From assembly GCF_000717055.1 (NCBI RefSeq), contig NZ_JNXI01000009.1, positions 124,001 to 188,000 on the forward strand: 64,000 bases of DNA, in the 5' to 3' direction. This document shows, in pieces, positions 8,090 to 16,746 of the stretch. Under the pieces are notes generated by a model that was not told where the DNA came from, did not search any database, and worked only from the letters and a program-made list of their open reading frames with translations. The stretch is from Streptomyces iakyrus. GTDB taxonomy: Bacteria; Actinomycetota; Actinomycetes; Streptomycetales; Streptomycetaceae. The position numbers and the translations under genes are program-made. How positions within the stretch are numbered: position 1 is the stretch's first letter; each line of letters opens with the position of its first letter.

Positions 8090-9196
8090 GTGGAGATCGC
8101 GGCGCGGGTACGGGCCCGGGAGCTGCGCGCGGCGGAAGTCGCCGCGGAGGCCCTGGAGCGGATCGAGCGGACCGACCCGCAGCTGTGCGCGTTCGCCGCG
8201 GTGTGGCGCGACGAGGCGTTGCGGCGGGCGCGCGAGGTGGACGTGCGACTCGACCGGCGGGCCCCGGACGTCTCCCTGCCGCTGGCCGGCGTGCCGGTCG
8301 CCGTGAAGGGGCGAAACGGGCTGAGCGCGGCGGGTCCGCTGCTCGCGGCCGGCTGCGTGCCCGTGGGGGCGACCTCGGTGCCCGGGCCGGGAACGCCCTG
8401 GCAGACGTGGGGGCTCGGGGCCCACGGCCGGACCGTCAATCCGTGGCGGGCCGACCGGACGCCGGGCGGCTCGTCGGCCGGGGCCGCGGCGGCCGTGGCG
8501 GCCGGGCTGGTGCCGCTGGCGACGGGCGGCGACGGGGCCGGGTCGGTGCGCATCCCGGCGGCGTGGTGCGGGGTGGTGGGCCTGAAGACGACGAGCGGAC
8601 GGCTGCCGTCGGGCGACCGTACGGGGCTCGCGGTTCCCGGGGTGCTCGCCCGCTCGGCGTCGGATGCCGGGCTGTGGTGGACGGCGGTGTCCGGGGAGCG
8701 GGCACCGGCCGCGGCGGCCCTCCCCGTCCGGGCTGTCTGGTCGCCCGACCTGGGTTTCGCCGATCCCGACCCGGAGCCCGTCGCGCTCGCGAGGGCCGCG
8801 GTGGAGCGGCTCGTTGGGGCAGGGGTCGTACGGCTGGTACGGCCGCGGGTGCCGTTGCGGCTGATGGACCCCGGCCCGGCCTGGCTGGCCCTGCGCACCC
8901 CTGGTTCCGACCCGGCCGGGGCCGAGCGGGTCCGTGCGGAGAACGACGGGCGGCTGGCCGGGCTGTTCGCCGAGGCCGAGCTCCTGCTGACCCCGACGGC
9001 GCCCACCGCCCCGCACGGTCACGAGGGGCCCGGGGACCGCTACTCCACCTCTCTCACCTGGGGGTTCAACCTGAGCGGCCACCCCGCGCTGAGCCTGCCC
9101 GCGGGCTTCGGCGGTGACGGCTGCCCGGCCGGTCTCCAACTGGTGGCGCCGCGGGGGCGGGAGGCGCTGCTGCTGACGGTGGCGCGGGAGGCGTGA
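8090..9196 (+). CDS. Amidase-signature family protein
   Basis: A 368-residue amidase, shorter than usual (about 450-500). The triad of this family is present: lysine in VPVAVKG (about residue 69), the cis-serine in [15 protein letters not shown] (about residue 130) and the nucleophile in [20 protein letters not shown] (about residue 152). The middle of the protein is compressed compared with typical members. It would hydrolyse an amide to acid and ammonia; the substrate is unknown. The GTG at 8090 is the first good start; the frame stays open to about 8063, where it would meet the preceding gene. Probably cotranscribed with the ParA-like gene upstream. Confidence 0.85.
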   Translation: MEIAARVRARELRAAEVAAEALERIERTDPQLCAFAAVWRDEALRRAREVDVRLDRRAPDVSLPLAGVPVAVKGRNGLSAAGPLLAAGCVPVGATSVPGPGTPWQTWGLGAHGRTVNPWRADRTPGGSSAGAAAAVAAGLVPLATGGDGAGSVRIPAAWCGVVGLKTTSGRLPSGDRTGLAVPGVLARSASDAGLWWTAVSGERAPAAAALPVRAVWSPDLGFADPDPEPVALARAAVERLVGAGVVRLVRPRVPLRLMDPGPAWLALRTPGSDPAGAERVRAENDGRLAGLFAEAELLLTPTAPTAPHGHEGPGDRYSTSLTWGFNLSGHPALSLPAGFGGDGCPAGLQLVAPRGREALLLTVAREA

Positions 9197-9281
9197 CGGG
9201 CACCCCTGGCGGATTTACTTGCGCACGCATATGATGCACACGCATGCTACCGCCGTTCGCCGAGTTTGCAGAGGGGCACCC

Positions 9282-9863
9282 ATGACCCGCCGTTTCCTTT
9301 TCGTCCTGGGCAGCGCTCGCGCCGAGGGCAACTCCGAGCTGCTGGCCCGCCGGGCCGCCGAGCAACTGCCCCCGGACGTCGAGCAGGAGTGGATCGACCT
9401 CACCGGGCATCCGGTGCCGGACTTCGAGGACCTGCGGCACGACAGCGACCACGTCCGCCCGACCGAGGGCAACGTGGCCCGGCTGCTGGACGCGACGCTC
9501 GCGGCGACGGACATCGTGATCGTCTCGCCCCTGTACTGGTACTCGGTCTCCGCGCAGACCAAGCGCTACCTCGACTACTGGTCGGGCTGGCTGCGCACAC
9601 CGGGCCTCGACTTCAAGGCGACCATGGCCGGCCGCACCCTGTGGGGCGTCACCGCCCTCGCGCACACCCAGGAGGTGGTCGCCGACCCGCTCGTCGGGAC
9701 GCTGCACAACTCGGCGGCGTACCTGGGGATGCGCTTCGGCGGGGTGCTGCTCGGCAACGGCAGCAAGCCCGGTGACGTACTGACCGACGACGCCGCCCTG
9801 ACCCGCGCCAAGACCTTCTTCGAGCAGGAGGCGCCCCTGGCCAGGTTCCTGTACGAGGACTGA
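9282..9863 (+). CDS. NAD(P)H-dependent flavodoxin-fold oxidoreductase
   Basis: A 193-residue protein of the NADPH-dependent FMN reductase / flavodoxin-like fold. The phosphate-binding loop is FVLGSARAEGNSELLAR (about residues 6-22) and the second FMN contact is VSPLYWYSVSAQTKRYLDYW (about residues 84-103), both typical. The ATG at 9282 is preceded by GAGGGG; an in-frame ATG at 9219 lies in the region with repeated CACGCAT words and lacks a site. It may reduce quinones or nitroaromatics using FMN. It stands alone; the next gene is convergent and starts 3 bp after its stop. Confidence 0.88.
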   Translation: MTRRFLFVLGSARAEGNSELLARRAAEQLPPDVEQEWIDLTGHPVPDFEDLRHDSDHVRPTEGNVARLLDATLAATDIVIVSPLYWYSVSAQTKRYLDYWSGWLRTPGLDFKATMAGRTLWGVTALAHTQEVVADPLVGTLHNSAAYLGMRFGGVLLGNGSKPGDVLTDDAALTRAKTFFEQEAPLARFLYED

Positions 9864-9866
9864 GCG

Positions 9867-10781
9867 CTAGGCGGTGATGTCCTTCGCCGTGAAGCGCGCC
9901 CACGCCGCCGACCCGAACACCGCCGTGTACAGGGCCTGGAGGCCGAGGTTCTTCGCCAGTTCGTCCCAGTAGACCGGCTCGCGCATGAGGTCGGCGAAGG
10001 ACAGCCAGTAGTGGGAGAAGAAGTACGGCTGCAGGGCGTGCAGTTGCGGGATCTGGTCGAGGATCTGGACCGTGATCAGCAGGACGACCGTCGTCGCCAT
10101 CGCCGCGATGCCGCTGCTCGTCAGGGTCGAGACGAACAGGCCGAGCGCGGCGACGCCGATCAGTGACGCGGCGACGGCCAGGGCGATCAGCAGGGCTCTG
10201 CCCAGGCCCTCGGCGAAGCTGATCTGCGTGCCGGAGATGGTCGTCAGGTCACCCAGCGGGAAGAGCAGCGCCCCGACCGTCAGCGCCGAGACGGCGACCA
10301 CGAGCGTGGCGGCCAGGCAGAAGACCACCACCGTCGCGTACTTGGTGAGCAGCAGTCGGCTGCGGCCGGCCGGGGCGACCAGCAGATAGCGCAGCGTGCC
10401 GGAGTTGGCCTCGCCGGCGATCGCGTCACCCGCGACGACGCCGACCGCCATCGGCAGGAAGAACGGGAGCGTCGCGGCCAGGGCGGTGAAGACGAGGAAC
10501 AGGCCGTTGTTGGTGATCTGCGAGATGAAGGCGGGTCCGCCACCGCTTCCGGGACCGGCCGCCGAACCGTCGCCGGTCTCGATCTTCACCGCGATGCCCA
10601 CGAGGACAGGGACGGCGGCCAGCACCGCAAGGAGGGCCAGGGTGCGCCAGCGGCGGAACGTGGTGAGCAGCTCGTTGCGGAGCAGGGTGGCACGGAAGGT
10701 GGTGCGGCGCAGGCGGGCCGTCCGTGACCGGTCGCGCAGTTCCCCGCTCCCCTGAGAGGCGCTCGCTTCAGCCCGCGACAT
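9867..10781 (-). CDS. ABC-2 type transporter permease
   Basis: A 304-residue membrane protein with six hydrophobic segments: one after RNELLTTFRRWRTLALLAVL, one at ISQITNNGLFLVFTALAATL, and four in the C-terminal half. Between them, GDAIAGEANSGTLRYLLVAP (about residues 128-147) is the cytoplasmic loop signature of ABC-2 permeases, which contacts the ATPase. The start codon lies inside the ATPase gene (14-bp overlap), so translation is probably coupled. With the ATPase and the LolA-like surface protein it forms a three-gene unit. The exported substrate is unknown. Confidence 0.9.
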   Translation of the reverse strand: MSRAEASASQGSGELRDRSRTARLRRTTFRATLLRNELLTTFRRWRTLALLAVLAAVPVLVGIAVKIETGDGSAAGPGSGGGPAFISQITNNGLFLVFTALAATLPFFLPMAVGVVAGDAIAGEANSGTLRYLLVAPAGRSRLLLTKYATVVVFCLAATLVVAVSALTVGALLFPLGDLTTISGTQISFAEGLGRALLIALAVAASLIGVAALGLFVSTLTSSGIAAMATTVVLLITVQILDQIPQLHALQPYFFSHYWLSFADLMREPVYWDELAKNLGLQALYTAVFGSAAWARFTAKDITA

Positions 10782-11754
10782 CGAAACCCTCCCCCGTCAG
10801 CGCCACGAACGCGTCCTCCAGCGAGGCCCGTTCGACCGTGAGGCCGCGTACCCGGACCCCGGCCGTCACCAGCGCGGCGGTCACCTCGGCGAGGTCGCGC
10901 TCCGGTGGTTCGCCGGTCACCCGGTCGTCGGTGACGACGACGTCGGCGACGCCCTGCTCCTTCAGGATCCGGGCCGCGTCCGCCGGGTCCGGCGTGGTCA
11001 CGACCAGCCGGCCGCGCGCCCCGGCGGACAGCTCGGCGACCGGGCCCTGCGTGATCAGCCGGCCCTGGGCCATCACGGCCGCGTGCGTGCAGACCTGCTC
11101 GATCTCGTCGAGGAGGTGGGAGGAGAGGAAGACGGTCGTGCCGTCCGAGGCCAGTTCCCGGACCAGGGCGCGGATCTCGCGCATGCCCTGCGGGTCGAGG
11201 CCGTTGGTGGGCTCGTCCAGGACGAGCAGCCGGCGCGGCTGGAGTAGCGCCGCCGCGAGGCCCAGCCGCTGTTTCATGCCCAGGGAGTACGCCTTGGCCT
11301 TCTTGCCCGCCGCGGCCGTCAGGCCCACCCGGTCCAGGGCCGAGGCGACCCGGGTGCGCCGGGTGCGCGGGTCGGCGGCCGGGTCGGCGCTGTCGTAGCG
11401 GATCAGGTTGTCGCGGCCGGAGAGGAAGCCGTAGAGGGCCGGGCCCTCGATGAGGGCGCCGACGTGCGGCAGCACGGCGCGGGTGGCGCGGGGCATGGGC
11501 TGCCCGAGCACCCGGGCCGTGCCGGAGGTGGGCTCGATGAGCCCCATCAGCATGCGGATGGTGGTGGTCTTGCCGGAGCCGTTGGGGCCGAGGAAGCCGA
11601 AGACGCTGCCCGCCGGGACGGTCAGGTCGAGACCGTCCACGGCGAGCTGTCCGCCGCGGTAGCGCTTGGTGAGCGCGCGGGTGGCGATGACCGGTTCCCC
11701 GGCCTCGGCCCGCGTCCCAGGCTGCTCCGGTTCCCCGGCGGACACCTCGCCCAT
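10768..11754 (-). CDS. ABC transporter ATP-binding protein (ABC-2 exporter)
   Basis: A 328-residue ATPase. Walker A is GPNGSGKTT, the signature YSLGMKQRLGLAAALL replaces the usual LSGGQ with the SLGMKQR form common in bacitracin-type exporters, and Walker B is LLVLDEPTNGLDPQG. The C-terminal 100 residues (GRLVVTTPDPADAARIL onward) match the accessory domain of DrrA/CcmA-like ATPases. It starts 41 bp after the LolA-like gene and overlaps the permease by 14 bp. It likely energises export of a lipid or hydrophobic compound, or supports resistance. Confidence 0.92.
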   Translation of the reverse strand: MGEVSAGEPEQPGTRAEAGEPVIATRALTKRYRGGQLAVDGLDLTVPAGSVFGFLGPNGSGKTTTIRMLMGLIEPTSGTARVLGQPMPRATRAVLPHVGALIEGPALYGFLSGRDNLIRYDSADPAADPRTRRTRVASALDRVGLTAAAGKKAKAYSLGMKQRLGLAAALLQPRRLLVLDEPTNGLDPQGMREIRALVRELASDGTTVFLSSHLLDEIEQVCTHAAVMAQGRLITQGPVAELSAGARGRLVVTTPDPADAARILKEQGVADVVVTDDRVTGEPPERDLAEVTAALVTAGVRVRGLTVERASLEDAFVALTGEGFDVAG

Positions 11755-11795
11755 CGGCTTCCTCGTTCTCTCGACGCCCCGTGCGGCTACGGGAC

Positions 11796-13058
11796 TTACT
11801 TGCCGGCGTCGGCCGCCTTCACGAGCGCGTCCTTGGTGACCAGGCCCGCGTAGACCTTGCCGTCGTCGGTGACGAGGGCGTTGACCAGGCGGGTGGAGAA
11901 GACCGTGCCCGAGCCGAACGTGCCGTGGACCTTGTCGCCGAGGGAGTCCATGAAGCCGCCGAACTCACCGCCGGCCTTGCCCGAGGGCACGCCCTCGCCG
12001 CCGGTGTCGAAGGTGGCTATGGCGGTCCAGCCCTCGCCGATGGTCTTCATCCCGCCGGGGCCACCGGAGCCCTTACCGGAGTCCTTCCCGGCCTTGGGCG
12101 CCTCACCCAGGCCGAAGGGCTTGCCGGGGGCCTTGCGCGGGGTCTCACCCCAGGCCTTGTCGGCTGCCTTGCCCGCGTCCTTCTCCTCGGTGACCTTCGC
12201 GCCCTTGGGCGGGGTGAAGTCGAAGGTGGAGGCGGCCGGCCTGGCGAAGCTGACCTTCGTGAAGCCCGCGTCGACGACGGCCGAGCCGCCGCCCGCCGGG
12301 GTGAGCGTGAACTTCAGTGGCATGCCGGTCTCCGCGTCCACGGCGACGGTGATCGCGCCGACCGTCGAACCGGACTGCTTCGGCTCGACGACCAGCTTGT
12401 AGGCATCCCGGCCGGCCACCTGGGCGGTGCCGTCCACGGTCACGGACGTGGTGTCGTCGACCGCCTTCAGGGCCTCCTCGGCGAAGTCCTTCGGCAGGGC
12501 CGGCGGCTGCTGGTCCTGGCCGCGCTCCGGGCTCTCGGAGGAGGTGCCGTGGTAGACCTCGTTGGACTTGCTGTCGTAGCCCCAGACGTCCTTGCCGTTG
12601 TGGATGAGGCTGTACTCGGCGGCGTTCTCCAGCAGCGACAGCTTCTGCTTGTCCGGGCCGTCGGCGGCGACACGCAGGGTGTGCGTGCCGGAGGCCAGTT
12701 CGGTGAGCTTGGCCGTCGGGTCGGCGGAGGAGCCGCCCTCGCCCTGGCCCGCGGCGCCGGACAGCAGGCCCGACTCCAGGCCGCCGAGGTTCGGCAGGCC
12801 GAGGTCCGTGCTGATCTTCACCGTGCCGGACAGCTGCTGGACGTCCGACTTGGCGATCTTCTCGATGAGTTGCTGTGCGGTGATCTTCGGGAGGTCGGGG
12901 TCCCCGGAGTCGGCGAGCGCGGGGACCAGCCCGATCGTCGCGGCGGCCACCCCCACCACCGTGACCGGGACGATGTACCGCGCGGCTTTGCGCCGCGCGG
13001 AGCGCTGCTCGTCGACCTCTCCGGCGGTCGTGCTGTCGTCGGATGCGTACGGTGCCAT
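11796..13058 (-). CDS. Membrane-anchored LolA/RseB-like (DUF2092-type) protein
   Basis: A 420-residue protein. A basic cytoplasmic N-terminus (RSARRKAARY) precedes one transmembrane helix (IVPVTVVGVAAATIGLVPAL, about residues 29-48). The exterior part begins PDLPKITAQQLIEKIAKSDVQ and contains VWGYDSKSNEVYH and GRDAYKLVVEPK, features of the half-barrel LolA/RseB fold that binds lipids or senses envelope state. A Gly/Lys/Pro-rich linker lies at about residues 300-350. It is first in the unit with the ABC-2 ATPase and permease, which suggests lipid handling or envelope stress. The fold call is from pattern, not alignment. Confidence 0.8.
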   Translation of the reverse strand: MAPYASDDSTTAGEVDEQRSARRKAARYIVPVTVVGVAAATIGLVPALADSGDPDLPKITAQQLIEKIAKSDVQQLSGTVKISTDLGLPNLGGLESGLLSGAAGQGEGGSSADPTAKLTELASGTHTLRVAADGPDKQKLSLLENAAEYSLIHNGKDVWGYDSKSNEVYHGTSSESPERGQDQQPPALPKDFAEEALKAVDDTTSVTVDGTAQVAGRDAYKLVVEPKQSGSTVGAITVAVDAETGMPLKFTLTPAGGGSAVVDAGFTKVSFARPAASTFDFTPPKGAKVTEEKDAGKAADKAWGETPRKAPGKPFGLGEAPKAGKDSGKGSGGPGGMKTIGEGWTAIATFDTGGEGVPSGKAGGEFGGFMDSLGDKVHGTFGSGTVFSTRLVNALVTDDGKVYAGLVTKDALVKAADAGK

Positions 13059-13290
13059 GTGTGCCCTACCTCCGTGGTCGGCGGCGGCTGTCCGTGTCGT
13101 CCACGCACTCGTCCCTGAGCCGCCATTCTCACCCGAACAGGTGAGGAGTGGTGTCTTTCCCTGGCGACCATCTGACCAAATCGGTCAGGGAGATACGTCA
13201 GACCCCGGGCTCAACTCCGTGTACTGCTGGGGTATGACACGGAGGGGCGGCTTCTCCCCCGACCCGTAGGGGTCGTGCGGTCAGGGCGGG

Positions 13291-14301
13291 CTAGCCGGCC
13301 CGGTGCACCACCGCGTCGCACAGCTCCAGGAGCGCCGACTTCGCCGTGCACTCCGGCAGGGGCGCGAGCGCCGAACGGGCGTCCTGGGCGTAGCGGACGG
13401 TGTCCCGCCGGGCCTGCTCCAGTGCCGGGTGGGCCCGCAGCAGGCGCAGGGCCTCGGCGTGCCGGGCGTCGTCGGTGAGGTCGGAGTCGAGGAGCTCGCA
13501 CAGGGCGATGTCCTCGGCGAGTCCGAGCCGGGCCGCCCGTTCGCGCAGCCGCAGCACCGGCAGCGTGGGGATGCCCTCGCGCAGGTCGGTGCCGGGGGTC
13601 TTGCCGGACTCGTGGGAGTCGGAGGCGATGTCCAGGACGTCGTCCGCGAGCTGGAAGGCGACGCCGAGCCGCTCGCCGTACTGGGTCAGGACGTGCACGA
13701 CCGTGTCGTCGGCGCCGGACATCATCGCGCCGAACCGGCAGGACACGGCGACCAGCGACCCGGTCTTGCCGCCCAGCACGTCGAGGTAGTGCTCGACGTG
13801 GTCCCGGCCGTCCTGCGGTCCGGCCGTCTCCAGGATCTGGCCGGTCACCAGGCGCTCGAACGCCTCGGCCTGCACCCGCACGGCCTCCGGGCCGAGGTCG
13901 GCCAGGATGTGCGAGGCGCGGGCGAAGAGGAAGTCGCCGGTGAGGACCGCGACGGAGTTGCCCCAGCGGGTGTTCGCGCTCGCGACGCCGCGGCGCACGG
14001 TGGCCTCGTCCATCACGTCGTCGTGGTACAGCGTGGCGAGGTGGGTCAGCTCCACGACGACGGCCGACGGCACGATCCCGGGTGCGTACCGGTCGCCGAA
14101 CTGGGCGGAGAGCATCACCAGCAGCGGGCGGAACCGCTTGCCCCCGGCTCGCACCAGGTGCTGGGCGGCCTCCGTGATGAAGGGCACCTCGCTCTTCGTG
14201 GCCTCGAGCAAGCCTTCCTCGACAGCCGCCAGTCCGGCCTGGACATCGGCTTCCAGAGCCTGGTCCCGCACGCTCAGCCCGAACGGCCCGACGTCGGTCA
14301 C
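13291..14301 (-). CDS. Long-chain trans-polyprenyl diphosphate synthase
   Basis: A 336-residue isoprenyl synthase that adds isopentenyl diphosphate units to allylic diphosphates, probably making the menaquinone side chain. The first aspartate-rich motif is in LATLYHDDVMDEATVRRG and the second in QLADDVLDIASDSHESGK. GKRFRPLLVMLSAQF near residue 55 supplies the IPP-binding residues. Small residues before the first motif are consistent with a long product. GTG at 14301 follows AGGAG. The window also carries a MenJ-like reductase and MenG, which act on the finished quinone. Chain length cannot be read with certainty. Confidence 0.92.
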   Translation of the reverse strand: MTDVGPFGLSVRDQALEADVQAGLAAVEEGLLEATKSEVPFITEAAQHLVRAGGKRFRPLLVMLSAQFGDRYAPGIVPSAVVVELTHLATLYHDDVMDEATVRRGVASANTRWGNSVAVLTGDFLFARASHILADLGPEAVRVQAEAFERLVTGQILETAGPQDGRDHVEHYLDVLGGKTGSLVAVSCRFGAMMSGADDTVVHVLTQYGERLGVAFQLADDVLDIASDSHESGKTPGTDLREGIPTLPVLRLRERAARLGLAEDIALCELLDSDLTDDARHAEALRLLRAHPALEQARRDTVRYAQDARSALAPLPECTAKSALLELCDAVVHRAG

Positions 14302-14770
14302 GAGGGGTCTCCTGTCTGCTGTGTCTGCCGGTGGTCACGCGGATTGTCGATAGGTCGCTGCCCCCACTCCGGCCAGCGTATCCGGTCACGTTTCGATCAC
14401 CGCCAGCACCCGGGGTTACAGGCCGGGCGGTATCCGATAACGACCGTTATGTTTTCGATCAACCTATAAGAACAGATATAAATCGACTTACCCGGAGGTA
14501 GCGAACTATGCACGATTTGCCGTGATGGGTAGGTGAATTCCTCTTGGCGGAAATTGCCCTGCGGACTCGTGATCAGTGAGTTGAATCACTTGTTCCCCTT
14601 TTCCGCCCCACCTCGGCATCGGCCCGTACCGCCGCCCCCCGTACGCCAGTTGAGCCTTGGCTCCCGCAAAGGATCAAGCGGCCAAAACGCCCACGACCAA
14701 GGTCAACCGCGTGATGTGTGACTGAGGTGCTTGTTCCCGACATGTGCTCTCGCATACGTTCCGGCCCTGT
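14302..14770. other. AT-richer intergenic region with palindrome, promoter-like boxes and a start/stop ladder
   Basis: No convincing protein gene. It holds a perfect palindrome ATAACGacCGTTAT (14437-14450), a -10-like GATATAAAT near 14475, a strong GGAGG (about 14493-14497), and ATG at 14508 opening a five-codon frame (MHDLP, stop). The stop overlaps ATG 14525 (three codons), whose stop overlaps GTG 14533, which opens 62 codons of low-complexity sequence. The last 60 bp hold the promoter of the riboswitch transcript. Confidence 0.5.
14731..14759 (+). promoter_or_regulatory. Candidate promoter of the riboswitch-transglycosylase transcript
   Basis: TTGTTC (14731-14736) and ATACGT (14754-14759) are 17 bp apart, a fair sigma-70-like match. 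Transcription would start around 14766, just before the first pairing element of the aptamer at 14771. Confidence 0.45.
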
Positions 14771-14970
14771 CCGGCGGACGCCTAATCCTGCCGCCGCCCG
14801 GACTCCCCACAGGAACCGACTCACTCACGCGTGGCAGGAGCGGGGGACCCAGGTAAGTCGCCGGTCCGCACAGCGGCACGGCTCGGGGTGAAGCCGCGCA
14901 CGGCACACGGTGCCGTACGCGGCCGGGCACCTCCCGGCCCGAACCCGACAGCTCACCTCGCAGGCGCCGG
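14771..14970 (+). promoter_or_regulatory. c-di-AMP (ydaO/yuaA-type) riboswitch
   Basis: The conserved words of this aptamer class appear in order: CGCCTAATCCTG (14780-14791), GGGGGACCCAGG (14842-14853), CTCGGGGTGAAGCC (14882-14895) and CCGAACCCGACAGCTCACCT (14939-14958), then CGCAGGCGCC. CCGGCG (14771-14776) and CGCCGG (14965-14970) close the aptamer as P1. The class binds cyclic di-AMP and usually turns expression off; in Streptomyces it precedes genes for wall-lytic enzymes. Here the 3' strand of P1 runs into the Shine-Dalgarno sequence GGAGAGG (14969-14975), and only 14 nt separate the aptamer from the start codon, so translational control is plausible. No separate terminator is visible. 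Confidence 0.9.
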
Positions 14971-14984
14971 AGAGGAACATCGCC

Positions 14985-15764
14985 ATGGCCGGACGAGGCA
15001 AGCACCGTCGCCCCAGAACCAACCCGCTGACCCGAGGCATCATCGCCGCCGGTACCGGCGGAGCCGCACTCACCCTTCCGCTCCTCGGCGCGACGCACGC
15101 GAGCGCCGCCGAGCCCCAGAGCGCACCCGCCGCCGCACAGTCCGTGAAGCAGGCGGCCCAGCCCGCCAAGTCCCTCACGTACACCGTGGTCAAGGGCGAC
15201 TCGCTCGCCCGCATCGCGGACAAGTACGACGTCTCGGGCGGCTGGAAGCAGCTCTACAAGGACAACCGCGCCGCCGTCGGCGACGACCCGAAGCTGATCC
15301 ACCCGGGTCTGAAGCTGACGGTGAAGACCACCAAGACGAGCGCCGCGGAAAAGACGGCGACCAAGTCGTCCGCCCCCGCCAAGCCGGCGGCGAAGCCCGC
15401 CGGCGGTGTCGCCCAGGCCACCCAGGCGTCCGCGAAGACCTACGCGAACAACCTCGACGGGTGGATCCGCGAGGCGCTCGACATCATGGCGCAGAAGGGG
15501 ATCCCCGGGTCCTACGACGGCATCTACCGCAACGTCATGCGCGAGTCGTCCGGCAACCCCCTGGCGATCAACAACTGGGACTCCAACGCCGCCAAGGGCA
15601 CCCCGTCGAAGGGTCTGCTCCAGACCATCGACCCGACCTTCCAGGCCTACCACGTCGAAGGCACGTCGTGGGACCCGTACGACCCGGTCGCCAACATCAC
15701 CGCGGCCTGCAACTACGCGGCCGACCGCTACGGCTCGATCGACAACGTCAACGGCCCGTACTGA
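14985..15764 (+). CDS. Secreted LysM-domain lytic transglycosylase, riboswitch-controlled
   Basis: A 259-residue secreted cell-wall hydrolase. A signal peptide (MAGRGKHRRPRTNPLTRGII, then a hydrophobic stretch, cleavage likely after ASAA) is followed by a LysM domain (YTVVKGDSLARIADKYDV, about residues 66-113) that binds peptidoglycan. An Ala/Lys/Thr linker leads to a transglycosylase-like domain with the catalytic glutamate in NVMRESSGNPLAINNWDSNA and the SKGLLQTIDPTFQAYH motif. It probably cleaves glycan strands during growth or spore resuscitation. The c-di-AMP riboswitch directly upstream indicates control by that nucleotide. Its 3' end overlaps the convergent HAD gene by 37 bp. Confidence 0.92.
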   Translation: MAGRGKHRRPRTNPLTRGIIAAGTGGAALTLPLLGATHASAAEPQSAPAAAQSVKQAAQPAKSLTYTVVKGDSLARIADKYDVSGGWKQLYKDNRAAVGDDPKLIHPGLKLTVKTTKTSAAEKTATKSSAPAKPAAKPAGGVAQATQASAKTYANNLDGWIREALDIMAQKGIPGSYDGIYRNVMRESSGNPLAINNWDSNAAKGTPSKGLLQTIDPTFQAYHVEGTSWDPYDPVANITAACNYAADRYGSIDNVNGPY

Positions 15765-16576
15765 GCCGCCCCGCCCAGCAGTCGTTCGAGGACGACGGCG
15801 ATGCCGTCGTCCTCGTTCGACAGGGTGACCTCGTCGGCCACGGCCTTGAGTTCGGGATGGGCGTTGGCCATCGCCACCCCGTGAGCGGCCCAGTCGAACA
15901 TCGGGATGTCGTTGGGCATGTCACCGAAGGCGATGGTGTCCGCAGGGCGCAGCCCCAGATGCTCGGCGGCCAGCGCGAGGCCCGTGGCCTTGGTGATCCC
16001 GCACGGCTGGAGTTCGACCGTGCCGGGCCCCGACATCGTCACCGTCGCCAGTGAGCCGACCACCGAGCGGGCCGTCGCCGCCAACTCGTCGTCCGACAGG
16101 TGGGGATGGCGCAGCAGCACCTTGCTGATGGGCTCGCCCCACAGGTCGTCGCGCCGGTCGACCCGCACGGCGGGCAGGGTCGGGTGCGGCATCAGGTAGC
16201 CCGGCTCGATCAGCGTGAGCCCGTCGACCCCGTCCTGGTCGACCGCCGCGTAGACCTGCCCCACCTCGGCCTCGATCTTGCCCAGTGCGGTCTCGGCCAG
16301 TTCCCGGTCCAGGGTGATGGACCACAGCAGCCGGTCCGCGCCCGCGTCGTACACCTGCGCGCCCTGCCCGCACACCGCGAGCCCCGTGGCGCCGAGGTCG
16401 TCCAGGAGCGGCCGCACTCTGGGCGCCGGCCGGCCCGTCACCACGAGGTGCTGGGCACCGGCGTCCGCCACCCGCGCGAGCGCGGCGAGGGACCGGTCGG
16501 ACAGGGTGTCGTCGCCGCGCAGCAGCGTCCCGTCCAGGTCGGTGGCGATGAGCGAATATGCGATGGGTGCGGCCAT
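15728..16576 (-). CDS. Cof-type HAD-superfamily phosphatase
   Basis: A 282-residue phosphatase. Motif I is DLDGTLL, with the nucleophile Asp13 and acid/base Asp15; motif II is VVTGRP; the lysine of motif III lies in the ISKVLLRH or ITKATGL regions; motif IV is FGDMPNDIPMF. The large C2-type cap between about residues 85 and 190 defines the Cof/YbiV class, which hydrolyses sugar phosphates, nucleotides or flavin mononucleotide. Substrate cannot be assigned. It is convergent with the transglycosylase gene, and the last 12 codons overlap it. Confidence 0.9.
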   Translation of the reverse strand: MAAPIAYSLIATDLDGTLLRGDDTLSDRSLAALARVADAGAQHLVVTGRPAPRVRPLLDDLGATGLAVCGQGAQVYDAGADRLLWSITLDRELAETALGKIEAEVGQVYAAVDQDGVDGLTLIEPGYLMPHPTLPAVRVDRRDDLWGEPISKVLLRHPHLSDDELAATARSVVGSLATVTMSGPGTVELQPCGITKATGLALAAEHLGLRPADTIAFGDMPNDIPMFDWAAHGVAMANAHPELKAVADEVTLSNEDDGIAVVLERLLGGAAQYGPLTLSIEP

Positions 16577-16746
16577 GATCAGAGAATACGGACAGCGCGC
16601 CCCTTCGTTTCATCGTACGAGGGACACCGATGCCCGGTTGAAGGCCTCTGCACCGGTTGGCAACAACATGCTCCGCTACCTACCCGTGAGGCCGCATCGA
16701 GCGGTACCTTCCAAGTGTCCAGGGGGGACTTGATCGGGGGGTCGGG

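Noticed and set aside
14533..14721. A 62-codon frame from GTG 14533 as an ordinary gene
   Set aside because: Pro/Arg/Ser-rich low-complexity sequence without a recognisable domain; kept only as part of the ladder observation.
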